This document shows, one piece after another, positions 33,145-45,140 of a stretch of DNA of 64,000 nt (positions are counted from its first letter, which is position 1; every line of letters starts with the position of its first letter). The translations under genes were made by a program, and so were the position numbers. Source of the stretch: Tanypteryx hageni. Its lineage: Eukaryota > Arthropoda > Insecta > Odonata > Petaluridae. The notes under the pieces are model-generated. The model was not told where the DNA came from. It worked only from the letters and a program-made list of their open reading frames with translations, and made no database searches. The stretch is taken from NCBI GenBank assembly GCA_028673005.1, contig CM054118.1, positions 84,135,855-84,199,854 on the forward strand, given 5' to 3'.

Positions 33145-36100
33145 TGTGATGTATTTGATTTATTTCACAGTTGACTCAGTAAAAGATACTAAATTGCATC
33201 ATAAAGTGTTTAACTTCAGACAATAAAATTCTCTGGAATATTCTTTTTCCAAATAACGTCTTTTTAAAATGGATATAGAATGTATGTCCCCATGCATATT
33301 TCACGGCATGAGGAAAGATAATCTTTTTTGAAATTTTATATTTGCCTTTTATCCGATAAGAAAGTACCATTTTTCAAGAGTGTTATATAAAAAAATTCAT
33401 AGGAGTGCAAGCAAATGCGAGGGTGAAATAAAGGTTTCCTTAGGGAAATGCACATGATGTGAAGAGCATAAACTAAATTAAAATTCTTGAAATTATTCAA
33501 GAATGGGACGTGAAGAACAATATAGATAACAGGAAAGGAAGATAAAAAAAGTACGGTAAAGATAAATAAGAACAGAGAAAGAAATGACAGTACAACGATA
33601 AAAATGTCGAATTGCCACGGCGTTTTATTTATGATAAAGATGGATATTTGTGAGTAATATAAAAATTTACATTACGGTGAACGTTCAAAGTCGAAATCAG
33701 TATGGATTCAGTGAGACCACTGATATTTGTACAATTATAATGGGAATGAAGTCGTTTGGTTTTTACGTAGAGCATTTAACCCACTTATCAAGCAAATATT
33801 TTCGTGAAAGCTTACATTTTCTTGTGGACTAGAGATGGAAAATATAGAAGTTAGTTTTGAATCGAAGTCGCTAAACGTCAGGAATAAACTTCCGATTTGA
33901 AAAAATCCGTTTCTTTCGTTCCCTTCCTCCACCGACGACTACGTTCGCCACCTTACCTTCCTCCGCCCGCGTTACATTCTATTGCCCCTCCGTCGCCCCA
34001 TAACCCTCTCCTAACTGCCCTGGATAAAGTATTCAAGGGAACTCAGCATCCTTTATGATGCCTCTGAGGATCATTTAACATTCTATTTATCCCGTGTTTA
34101 TTCTTGCGCCCTTTAACCGCAACGTTATTGACCTTCACAACATCCACACCCTCTCATATTCACCTTATCCGCCCACACCTCCTTTCCTTTCCACTCCTTA
34201 GATAACTCTCACAACCTATCATCTCGTCCTTCTTACCTCGAAACCTGATAAAAACACAATAAATCGAATGCCGCTCTCTTGGTTATGCCTTCACCGGAAG
34301 ACAATTTCCATCCATAAAAACAAGCATCACGTCTCATGCAAATTAAAAATTGAATAAGGTGTATGGGCAAGTATGTAGGTCTGTTTCGCACCTCGAAGTT
34401 TGGTTGTTTACATCTGAGTAAATATTCACGCTCGGATTCCGGAAAACGAAAGGAGTTTTTTCTTATAGAGTTCTCGGAGAGGGTATCCAGTGAAAGGCAA
34501 GCTGCGTCTCGTGAAATGGTCGAATCCAAAGTGACACGTTCCAGAGATATCTTCCAATGCCTTTCAAATAGGAGGATTGAGGGTATGGAATCGAGTTACA
34601 TTTCAACGTTAAGAAAAACATTATTTTTAGTAAAATATACCCTCTTCGGATTTTTTACAACACAGTGTATAAAATATGAATTCATATGAAATCATATTGA
34701 TTCCAAAATACATTAATCGTTTATTGCACCTCCCGTGTTATCGAATTAACTTTGGTATAGTTTTAATTAAGGATACAATTTTTGAATTGCAATAGTGATT
34801 TGTTGACATTATAAGTTTACATACCAAACTTTTTCTTGGTAATTATAGAAGGTTAAATAAACTAATAAGATTAAAACTGTCCAAATACGTGAGCACACGC
34901 GGAAAGGAAACTTATAGTTATTCCAAAAAACGAACTAAAATATCTATTCTAGAATAAGTACTTAAGTATAAAGAGTCGACTTCCCTGAAGTAAAATTTAG
35001 AATCTACTTTTGGCGAATCATCACTCAAGACGACTGAATTGTTGCCAAAATGCGCATATTGTTTTTTTATAAACTTGCTATGTCTATTAGAGATATATAA
35101 TACATATATTAAAAATTTTAATTTATTATACTAAAGTACTTATTCTGGAATATATTCCAGCCATAAAACGAAATCCATAATTATCTTTTTAATTTAAATT
35201 GTGTGTTAAACTTTAATGTTTTCATTATTTATTAATATTAAGCAATGAACTTTATGCTGTTATTTTACCAAATTTAAAAACACGTGTACCTTATTTATAT
35301 TACTTCATCAAGAAAATTAAAAATTATAAAAATTCTCGTTATGCGGAAGAGCTTTATTTTATACTTGAGCTAAAGAAGGAAAATTTATGTCTTCAATCTT
35401 AAAATATGTAACTAGGATCATATCATATGCTACAAAATATGTAAGAACAATTAAAATGTCTTTTTTTTACTTTTAGCACTGACGAATTTATTATTAAGTT
35501 ATATTATTAAGTTAAATTTAGCGTTGACTCCTATGATGGAAAAATGCCTAACTGGCAACTTTTTAACAACTTCTCGAAAGAAATATGAAACTACAATTAC
35601 ATATCATTGTCATGGTTTTAAAACCTATGTTGGACATAGTTGATTGTAATTTTGTCCTTCAATTTTTGCATTAAACATAAATTTTAAAATGAACTTATAC
35701 ATATCTAGTGATAGATGAACAGTCCAGAGTTCAATCTCGATGTATCTTAAATCGCACTAAAATACACGAATAAACGTTTCATTTTTTATTATTAGCTTTT
35801 ATTCTACAGTAATCTACACGCCCATATTCTCAAAAATATGGATAGCATAATTATTGAAGCCGTCGGCGATATTACAATACTGTATTCATGCTGAATCAAG
35901 TGATATAATTTGCTTTTGTTACGTATCCGTATGCTGCCACAAGACCACGAAAGTCTCATTCGCACAAATCAATGTTTACCCATGAAAAATTAGAGAGGTC
36001 ACCTCGATACATTCGATTTCATTATAATGTTTTTCCAACATTTCATTTTTTCGTATTTGCTATAGCTGTGTGTAGTCTGACAGTATGATAAATCATTCTG

Positions 36101-37185
36101 TATCCTCAATACATTTTAAATGGCTATTATATATTTATAAATATAATTTATTTAAAACTGGAAAACATTCTTTCTTACAGCCATATGAGGCTTTATACGA
36201 GGTCTAAACAGCACATACAGGAATCTTTCACATAAAGGAAGTGAGACAGGCAATATAAAGTTGATGATGACTATACAGCAATTGATTTGAATGCGTCCTA
36301 TTCGTGATCTTTATAAAAGGATTCTTGAATTTCGCTAGGGCAACGTTAAAATCTACAGCTTCTTGAGGCTCAAATGGAGGAAGAAAAAAAATACTACAAA
36401 AGAAATTCCATCACTCTTCCGGCTCGATTCTATAAACGGTCCAAAATCAATTACGGTGAGTGATTGTAAAGTAAAAGGACTGAAATGAAAATGCTATTAT
36501 AAAATTTTTTTACAGTCCCTCAAATACTCTTCGTAATGGCCCTAATTCATCTTATTTTCCATTTACCAAAGACATGGAAAACATTTGGTTAACAGTTTAT
36601 TGAGTTTATCTGTAATAGCATTTTTAGCATTGGAACCAATTCTTCTTTAGCTTCGAATAAGAGGATATATTTTAAGATAACAGTTCTGGTAATTACGCTG
36701 TATGAGCTATGATTTCAAACCCACACTCTTCTCTTTTTATTGGCAAATTTGAAAGCGATTTGCAGGTGCGCTATCGTGATACATAATACAAACGCGTTCA
36801 TTTGGGGACGTTTTTCTACAGTTATGCTTTTAACTAGCATCTCAACATATTATAATGGTACTCACCTTAACCTAATTGTACACAATGAATGTAAATTACT
36901 CGGATTTATCAATGAAAATAAGATGCATACCTTTTCCGGAATTTTGAACTACTGAGGTCGGGGACTCATTGAACGTTTCCAGTGGCAACTTTGGGTCTTC
37001 AGCTCTGGATCGTAGTGGTAAAATCACAACCCCTTAAATTATTAAACAGTTTAATGCACAAACAGTATCTCGGCAAAGTATTGCTTAGAATAGTTAGTTA
37101 TTTTGCATATTCCGGAGGGAAATGCGTGTAGGTTGAGCGGTACAAGTTTTATGGGCCGCCCGGTGTATGCATGTTAGTATGATGC
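33145..37185. other. gene-free stretch, mostly AT-rich
   Basis: A C/T-rich, moderately GC segment lies at 33910-34240, and the remainder is AT-rich. A ribozyme-like motif is listed at 35018-35066. A 16-base palindrome CTGGAATATATTCCAG is near 35149. I see no gene. Confidence 0.45.
35018..35066 (+). ncRNA. second copy of the ribozyme-like motif, more decayed
   Basis: GCGAATCATCAC followed by CTGAATTGTTGCCAAAATGC and GCATATTG aligns with the motif at 3093-3140 (GTGAATCATCA, then CTGCTTCGTAGCCAAAATAC and GCATCTG). The helix II pairing is weaker here. The shared layout indicates a dispersed family. The ribozyme reading is inference. Confidence 0.28.
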
Positions 37186-37189
37186 AGGG

Positions 37190-37700
37190 GTAAAGTTAGT
37201 GTAAGTTAGGTGGAGTAATGACAGTGGGAATTTGACGATCGTTTCAGTGGTATACATTTAAGTGGAGACTAGTGTAGGTTGGATGGCATAAAATCAAGCG
37301 GTAGGTAATGTAAGTTTGATGGTATACATTTACGGGGACTAGGGTTGGTTGGGTGGTATAAAATGTAGGGGTACTAATATAAGTTTGGTGGCATACATCT
37401 AAGGGGCAAACAAGTGCACGTTTTGGTCGCACAAAAACAAGAGGCGGTTAACTGTAAGTTTGGTAGTATACGTTTTAAGGGGCTCCCTGGTGTAAGACAG
37501 GCGGCATAAAAGCAAGAGGTCGTTAAGTGTAAGTTCGGCGGTATACGATTTAGGATCAAACTAATGCTAGTTGGGTGGCGTAAAAGCAAGGGGTCATTAA
37601 CTGCATGTATAGGGGTATGCGTTTAGAGGGCATGATGTTGTAAGATTGGTAGCATAAGAATATGGATCATTTGATGCAAGTTTCCTTTTATACGCCAAAG
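37190..37700. repeat. degenerate minisatellite, period about 73 bp
   Basis: About seven units begin near 37228, 37309, 37379, 37452, 37528, 37602 and 37675 with variants of GTAAGTTTGGTGGTATACAT, then a half of the type GTAGGTTGGGTGGCATAAAA. Each unit is itself built of two related halves. Copies have diverged substantially. Minus-strand frames across it encode repeated Pro/His/Tyr peptides that only mirror the repeat. Confidence 0.75.
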
Positions 37701-39400
37701 GGTAAATCTGTAATTTAGTTCGTATCAGAGAAGATTTGGTGTTGCATTCTTGGTACTTATTTCTGGAGATAACTTGAATTAGTTTATATGTATTGGCTGT
37801 AGTAGCTCACATAAACACACTGCGAGGAATTCCAAGCAGGTCAAAATTTGTGTTGCGCTAGGAGGCTAAGGCCTTTGAAAAAATGTAGGCAGTGTATAAA
37901 TGTTATTATGTTTGCTATCAAAATTACGCAGTGGATAACTAGGCTTAGAGGAAAGATTTTAAACATTCGGCCAGCAAAGAAATGTATGAAGCCCGCGCAG
38001 AAATGTTTAAGTTCAGTTACATTGTAATGTAAAGGAAAGCATGAACTTGATACACAAAACTCAGCATGAAGTGATAGAAGGGTGTGAACTAACTCGGTAT
38101 GGAAAGAGTAAAACCAGAGACAGATTATATGACAACTTTAATCAGACATTTGGCTCTTTATGAAATCATTACAAAAGTTTAAAAATTTTATGAAAATCCA
38201 AATAAATTAACGAAAAAACTATATTTGGAAAATCTCAGAGAAAATATTTCCGAAAACGTTCTCTTTTCAATAACTTGTAAATCAAAATTTCCTTTACAAT
38301 CATATCATAAATATTTTAGTAGATATGTGTACATGTTTTACTGCTTTTGTATGTAATAGGTTGTAAAGTAGTTGGCATTTCTAGATTGAAGCAATCAGTT
38401 CTCTGCGCTATATGACTTACCAAAAGAATAAAAAATTTCGCATTGTCAAATGATGAGAGTTCTTAGTAAAATTCTATTTATTAGTTCATCGATTTAAAAA
38501 GTCATTTTAAACAAACTCTTGTCCAATCCTTAATTAAAATAATACTAAGAAAAGGGAGCTGAACATAAAAAGCAGGGGATTTATCCAAATTACAGATCGA
38601 GACGATAATGTGAAACACCTTGATCGTGTTTTATATTTTGGAAGCATCAATTACACTTTGCTTGAAAGAAAAAGTACGAACAAGTTTTGAAAATAGAAAT
38701 TGCATTTACAGTGTTGCTACGCAGCACAGCTCATTTCGTAATTCATACGTAGTTATAGCTCAGTTATCGTTAAGGATAAGCTTAAATAATGGTATTAGGA
38801 TTTAAATTCAAAATATGTATTAGAAATGTATTTCTATATTATCACTAATACCGATGACATTCGAGTAGCCTATCACCCGTGGCAAATAACCTTCATAATT
38901 CAAGCTACATCAAAGCAAAACGTTTCACTTGATATAAAATATTTATCCTCAAAAGTACTCGGTTCACTAAAATGCCTTTCCTTTGAATTCCTGATGCAAG
39001 ACAAACACAGCGTAAATAGACTGATTGCGTTGGGCAGCAAGGAGGTAGAAATAAATTTCTACATTGTAAAATCGGCAAACATAATGAATCTGTATTCACA
39101 AAAAGAACCTTCAAAGGCAAAACTCATACTCGGTAGAAGATGCAAAGATGATGACAAGATGAAAGTAAAAGCCAAGAGGGTGAGAAAAAGAAAAGGATAC
39201 AAAAGTGGGAAAAATGAGGTAGGAGAGAGAGGATTGAAGATATTGGATGTAAAACTAAAGATCAACCTTGCGAAAAAAAGATTTGAGGTTGAGGATATGA
39301 GGCAATGTGCGGCACACAGAGACGCTGAAAAAGGGTTTACATAAGAATAGGGAGGTTAGGAGACAGGCGGTGCAAGGGGAGCGAGACGAGAGAATGCCCC
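37701..39400. other. gene-free AT-rich stretch
   Basis: No supportable gene or repeat. A 172-codon frame at 38826-39344 has K/R-rich, low-credibility composition and matches nothing known to me. Confidence 0.45.
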
Positions 39401-39404
39401 GAAG

Positions 39405-40300
39405 GCAATGGAAACTTTAAATCACTCCTCTTTATTTTTCACATTTGTGCCGCAGCATCTTCCACCGCTATGCAGCGAACCCACGGTTTGCTCCAAAAAC
39501 TCCCTCAAATTCGCCTCCTCCTCTCGCCCCTCTTCTTTCCCGCTACCTCCATTTCCTCATTCATCGCGCGCAACTTCCATTCCGTCTTCTCATCCAACCT
39601 ATATCCTTCAAAAAACAAGGAAACCTCCATGTACCAATATCTCGTACCTCTCGGAAGCACATCCTTCTTTCTTTTCGCAATCCCTCCTTCTCATCAAAAT
39701 CTATTACCTATTGTATGAAACCTTTACAAACCCGTATCATCTCTTTCTTTTTCTCTCCGTCTCTTTTTATCGAATATCTTACTCACGTCCTCTCTATCTC
39801 TCTCTCTGCACCGATCCTCACTCTCAATGCAATCAGATTTCTCTTCCATGCCGCCCTCTCCCTCCCACTTCCTTCTCTCATTCGCCTTCCCCATTCTTTT
39901 CCCTCATTCGCCTTCCCCATTCTTTTCCCTCTCTTCTTCGCAAGAGAGAGAGACCGGGGAGGAAGCGCAAGGAGGATCTGGACCAAAGGCATGTCAACCG
40001 AGAAACTTTACGCTCCAACAAATCTCCAAGTGTTCTAGAAAATTGTTGACCTGATCCGAGCGAGTAGGGAGTTATAGAATCGAAGCAAAGAGATACTGGA
40101 GCGGGATGTTAGTGGATGGAGAAGGAGTTTGGTGGAGAGGGTGGTGGAGGAAGTGGAATGGGGGCGTGGTGTTGGAGGGAGTGGAAAATGGGAGGAGCTG
40201 ATCTGCGGACAACGGAGGTGGAGGGTGGTTCAAGAAATGATCATTCGTGGAATAAGGAAGATTGGAATGAGGAGAAGGATGCAATGGTCTGCATAATGCG
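39405..40300. repeat. polypyrimidine tract switching to polypurine tract
   Basis: The + strand is C/T-rich from about 39440 to 39937 and then G/A-rich from about 39938 to 40290, with an abrupt switch at TTCTTCGCAAGAGAGAGAGA. Overlapping frames of up to 213 codons are artefacts of this composition. Confidence 0.7.
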
Positions 40301-40324
40301 ATAGAAGAGTAGGGGTGTACCACC

Positions 40325-41745
40325 AAGTCATCGCATGGCAAATTCATCGCAAGGCAAATTTGTCGTATGCAAATTTCGTCGCAGGAAAAATTCGTCGCGA
40401 ATTCAGGAATCGTTGAGGAAATAGAATATCCTTTTCTTCATTATTCTGCGATACATGATATTTAGTGAACGGGAAGGGTTGACGATGCCTCATAATTCCC
40501 GTATAAATTATAGAACTCCTATGCAGATTATTCACAACAATTATCCAAATAAAAATTTCGGAAAATTTAATTGGTCAAATGTTCGTATCTTATTTGATCA
40601 GGATACGCTACGTTTCAGATATTTCCTAGTTAATCAAACAGAGAAGGGACACATCTGGATTCGAACCAGGGACTTTTTTGGGATTTTTGTCGTCATTGAC
40701 TTATAATTCGTGGCTAAAGTACTACTGTCAAATCTCAACTCGCAATCTGTTATAACACCCGCAACGAAGTCTCAATTCGCCTCGTGCGAATGCGAGTAAA
40801 AAACCTTTACTTACTACAGATTCAAAATCAAACGTTATCTTACAGTATATTTTATGCTAAAACTGATTATGCATTTATTAACAATCTAAAAAATCGACAA
40901 ATACCTTAAAGATTTTAAAAACATTTAATGTCTATTTTCTTTATTCAGCGTATATCTTCCTTCATTATACATACATCGTCATATTTCGACTTCTATTGCT
41001 TAAAAAGGGACAATTTTTTACATGACTTCTATAATGATCCTGAATAAAGACAAAGTAACGCAAGAGTAAATAAATATTGAGAACTGCCTTTTAAAAAATA
41101 GCAATTCTAACATTTATCTAAAATTTTCAGTCGAGGCATAAAAACGATAACCTGTGGGAGACTTGTTTCCGATTTGGTTTAGAGGGATAGTTACGGCAAA
41201 TTAAATGTTTTGAATAGTTTATATTTATATTTTAAGAAAGTTGTATGCCAATAACTTCAATGGTTTTCACGATATTGATTATTATATGGAAGGGCGGGCA
41301 TGAGCTGGATTCCAGCAAACTCTCAATCTTTTACATAGACGGGAATTTAGTTAAAACACGAATAAAATGCGTCATACACAAAGCGGCAAGAGGATTAAGA
41401 CTTTAATTATTATCCTGATCAGATAAGATAGGAATATTTCATAAATTAAATTTTCCAAAATTTTATTTGGATAATTGTTGTGAATAATCTGAACAGGAGT
41501 TCTATAATTTAGACGGGAATTATGAGACATCGTCAACCCTTCCCGTACACTAAATACCGTGTATCGCAGAATTAATGAAGAATGGGATATACTATTTCCT
41601 CAACGATTCTTGAATTTGAGACAAATTTGTCTTGCAATTAAATTGACATACCACGAATTTTTCTTGCGAAGAATTTGCCATGCGACGAATTTGTCACGCG
41701 ACGAATTGTCCGCGACGAATTGTCCGCGACGAATTGTCCGTGACG
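40325..41745. mobile_element. foldback-type element with long inverted repeats ending in minisatellites
   Basis: The left arm (about 40327-40606) is the reverse complement of the right arm (about 41411-41742). Shared blocks include GGGAAGGGTTGACGATG, ATTATAGAACTCCT and ATTATTCACAACAATTATCC. The outer ends of both arms consist of a 14-16-base tandem unit with consensus GCATGGCAAATTCGTC. There are about four units at the left and about seven at the right, which accounts for the unequal arm lengths. The interior of about 800 bp has no transposase frame and carries a SINE fragment. Long arms with terminal tandem repeats are the structure of foldback elements. No target duplication was found and the family is not recognised. 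Confidence 0.8.
40645..40760 (-). mobile_element. tRNA-derived SINE fragment, copy B
   Basis: On the minus strand GGTTCGAATCCAG (B box) follows CACGAATTATAAGTCAATGA by about 30 bases, as in the copy at 5222-5310. An A-box-like region precedes it (TTTGACAGTAGTACTTTA). It lies just inside the left arm of the foldback element, so it probably inserted after that element did, or was captured by it. Confidence 0.5.
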
Positions 41746-44140
41746 TATAGGCATAGAACCAAGAGAAGGTATAGAGGGAATGGAAGAAAGAAAGAGAGGT
41801 GTAGGAGAGAGAATGGAATAAATGAGAAGAGGAGGGAGGAGATGCAGGAGAAGAGGAATACAAAGTAGAAGGAGATGAAGAATTGGAGGGTTGCCGATGA
41901 TAAAAATTGCTTTTCTCTTACATTCGAGTTAGGTAATGTATTATAATGATCGGTGGGCATTATTATGAATGATTAAACTTTTTGTCTTGAGTAACTACTT
42001 GAGATGTGTAATATTTTGTAAACGATACCGCCATGCTAATTGTAAAATGAATCGAAAAAATCCTATTAATTTTATCATAAAATTTACATATACCGAAATT
42101 CAACTGAGGGTTAGTTATCATTTATTATTTTCAAGCGTAATTTATAAGTAAAATTAGGTCACTGTTAACTTCTCAAAAATAATTCCTTTGATTTAATGAT
42201 AAATTCTTATATTTAAAAAATTAAATTTTCCTTTGCCATTTTCTTATCAAAAGACTGTTATCCTTATGAACCGCGTCAAAATTGTCGAAGCATTAGGTAG
42301 GTGCTCTTTAAGATAATTTTGACTAAAAATTTCAACTTGTTTGAACTTAAGAGGCCTCTTTCTTAATATTTACCTCAAGCCTATTTTATTTTCCACTCCT
42401 TATTTATTCACTCATTTTTATTTTATCCTACTTTTCGGATATTTGGCGAGTTTACCTCCTTCTCTCCCTCTCCTCCCGTCACCTCGCTCCTCTTAAAAGT
42501 GGTGTTTGCTCTGATCTCTCGAATGTCGCGGAATATCACTCGATATTTTATCATCCAAAATTTTTCTGAATTCATTTCAAGAGGTTTAATAAAAGTGGGG
42601 CTTGACAGTCACAATTTGATCGTTTCTTAAAGCGTTCCTTTTTTAGAATTTCACGTATTTCGTGCATTAAAGTAACATTAACTAAGAGAATATTTACCTA
42701 TATATTTGCAACTCCTGGTTTATTTATCACTCAAAGGAAAAACCATTGCATGAAATAAAAGTTTTAGAAACTTAAGAAAGCTTAAAATTTATATACAAAA
42801 ACAAAATACTATCGGGAGAATCTTTTCACCCAGTCAATCACAAAGAAAGTTTCGTGGCTACCATTAAAGAGAAAGATAGAGAGACTAAAAGGCCAAAATT
42901 ACAATCGAGATCCCACGAATACCAACGTGTGACAATGACTTTTTACAACAGAAAGCTTTTATTCCTGTTTCGTTGCGGCTTAGTGTCGCAATGTCGCTTT
43001 ATCTGCGAAAGGGGGATCCGACGAGTCGTCTCTTTTTCACAGAACATCCCCTCTCTCATTCCCTTTATTTTTAAACGCGAAATACGTCAATGTTACACCC
43101 GGAATGACACGACGGACCGTGGCTATTCTTCTTTTTTCGTCCCGTCTCTCGTCTGGCTAAACAACTTTGTATTTAAATCACATTGAATGGAGTCCGAATG
43201 AAGAGCAGACTCTCTTGATTGGTTCTGCTATGGTACGAAAATTAATGGACAGCCAATAATTCTTAAAGATAAATTTCCTTATGTAAATAACCGATGACAA
43301 TTAAAACTTTTAATGTTGTTTTTCACGACTTTATAAAGAGTAACAGCATTTTATTCAAAGTATTCATTGTAAATAAATTATGTTTTGCTGTTTAATATTC
43401 AATACTCGTGCGTTATTTCCAAAATCACTTAAAGTTTATGTTTTCTTCTTTGTCCCACCTAAATATTTGGAATAATTAAAATTTCTCATTTAATGGCCAT
43501 TATCTGCTAATTAAACAATATTTTCCATCTAATTCTCACTTTACTTTTCACACTTTATTTCGATATAACTTAAGCGGAGATCATCTTTCATTATTCGTGC
43601 TACAACACAATACTAGGAGACTTATGTGAAATATAAACGGAACTGATCTATTGATGTTACATCTGGAATACATCATCAAAATAATTTTACTTTCCCAGCA
43701 GAACGTGGATTTTACTCCAGTTGTCTATATGAGCGATATCATTCCTATCATGTTATTTTTGTTCACGTTTCATAGCTATTTTCATTTTAAGCACTTCTAA
43801 AATAAAATTAATTACCTGTATCATTTTTAAATATTTGTATTGCTTCTTTAGCTCACAAAAACACCTAGCTACGGCTGAGTGGGCTTCGGTGCTAGAATTG
43901 ATGAGACTCTCTTGAAAATGACAAATAAAAAAGCAAAAATAAACATGAATTTCCTTGAGGAAATGGATATATCTGTAAATTTATGCTCTAGATATAAAAT
44001 AAACAAGATTGTAAAGGTGTACTCCATGTCGGAGTATAAAGAGTTTCCAAATGCGTTCTTTGATATTTCACAATGTTCTCAATATTTTTCGCTCAGATGA
44101 GAATTTAATGAGAAGCAAGCGAGGCACGTTGTAAAATAGA
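41746..44140. other. gene-free stretch
   Basis: Purine-rich for about 130 bases after the foldback element, then AT-rich. No gene or repeat is supported. Confidence 0.45.
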
Positions 44141-45140
44141 TATAGGTCTTCATGTAAAGTAGCCGTAATTATTTTACGATTTGAACCAAAATTGGAATCG
44201 GTCAATTAATTTTAACAAAACTACCCAATATCAAATTTCATCACAATATGTCAAGCGGTTCCAGAGTTGAAAAAAATGAACATTGTAAACTACATGAAGG
44301 TCTTCATGTAAAGTGGTCGTCATTTTTGTCCGATTTTAACCAAAATTGGAATCTGTCATTTACGTTTAGCAAAACCCCATAATACCGTATTTCATTAAAA
44401 TACATCAAAGCGGTTCCGTAGTTGAAACAAAGGAACATTGTCAACTATTTGTTGATCATGAAAAGTGGTCTTAAATCGTTGTCCGATTTTAACCAAATTG
44501 AAATCGGCCATTTAATTTTAGCAAAGCTCTTCAATACCAAATTCTATCAAAATACGTCCCGCGATTCCTGAGTTGAAACAAAGGAACATTGTCAACTATT
44601 TATAGATCATGAAAAGTGGTCGTAATTTTTGTCCGATTTGAACCAAAATTGGAATCGGTAAATTAATTTTAACAAAACTCTCCAATATCAAATTTCATCA
44701 CAATATGTCAAGCGGTTCCAGAGTTGAAACAAAGAACATTGTAAACTGCATGTAGGTCTTCATGTGAAGTGACCATCATTGTTTTCCGATTTTAACCAAA
44801 ATTAGAGTCGGTCGACCAATTTTAGCAAAACTCTCCAATACCAAATTTCATCAAAATAAGACCAGCGGTTCCCGAGTTTAAACAAAGGAACATTGTAAAC
44901 TACATGTAGGACTTCATGTAAAGTGGTCGTCATTGTTGTCCGATTTTAACCAAAATTAGAATCCGTCGACCAATAGCCAAACTCTCCAATACTAAATTTC
45001 ATGAAAATACCTCCAGCGGTTCCCGAGTTGAAACAAAGGAACATTGTAGGTATTCATGTAAAGTGGTCATCATTTTTGTCCGATTTTGGCCAAATTTCAT
45101 CATAATACGTTTAGCGGTTTCTGAGTTTTTACATGCGGAA
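44140..45140 (+). repeat. satellite-like array, period about 152 bp
   Basis: Six full units and one partial unit begin near 44149, 44303, 44457, 44608, 44758, 44912 and 45052. Each starts with a variant of TTCATGTAAAGTGGTCGTCA and then contains TCCGATTTTAACCAAAATTG, CAATACCAAATTTCATCA, AGCGGTTCC and AACAAAGGAACATTGT. The last unit breaks into ACATGCGGAAGGACGGAAAC. Units differ by substitutions and small indels. Confidence 0.9.

Noticed and set aside
37244..37589. Minus-strand frames with repeated His/Pro/Tyr peptides
   Set aside because: They only mirror the 73-bp DNA minisatellite, and the repeat differs in phase between units.
38826..39344. 172-codon frame with a Lys/Arg-rich second half
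   Set aside because: No family resemblance, no context of exons or promoter, and a purine-rich segment explains the length.
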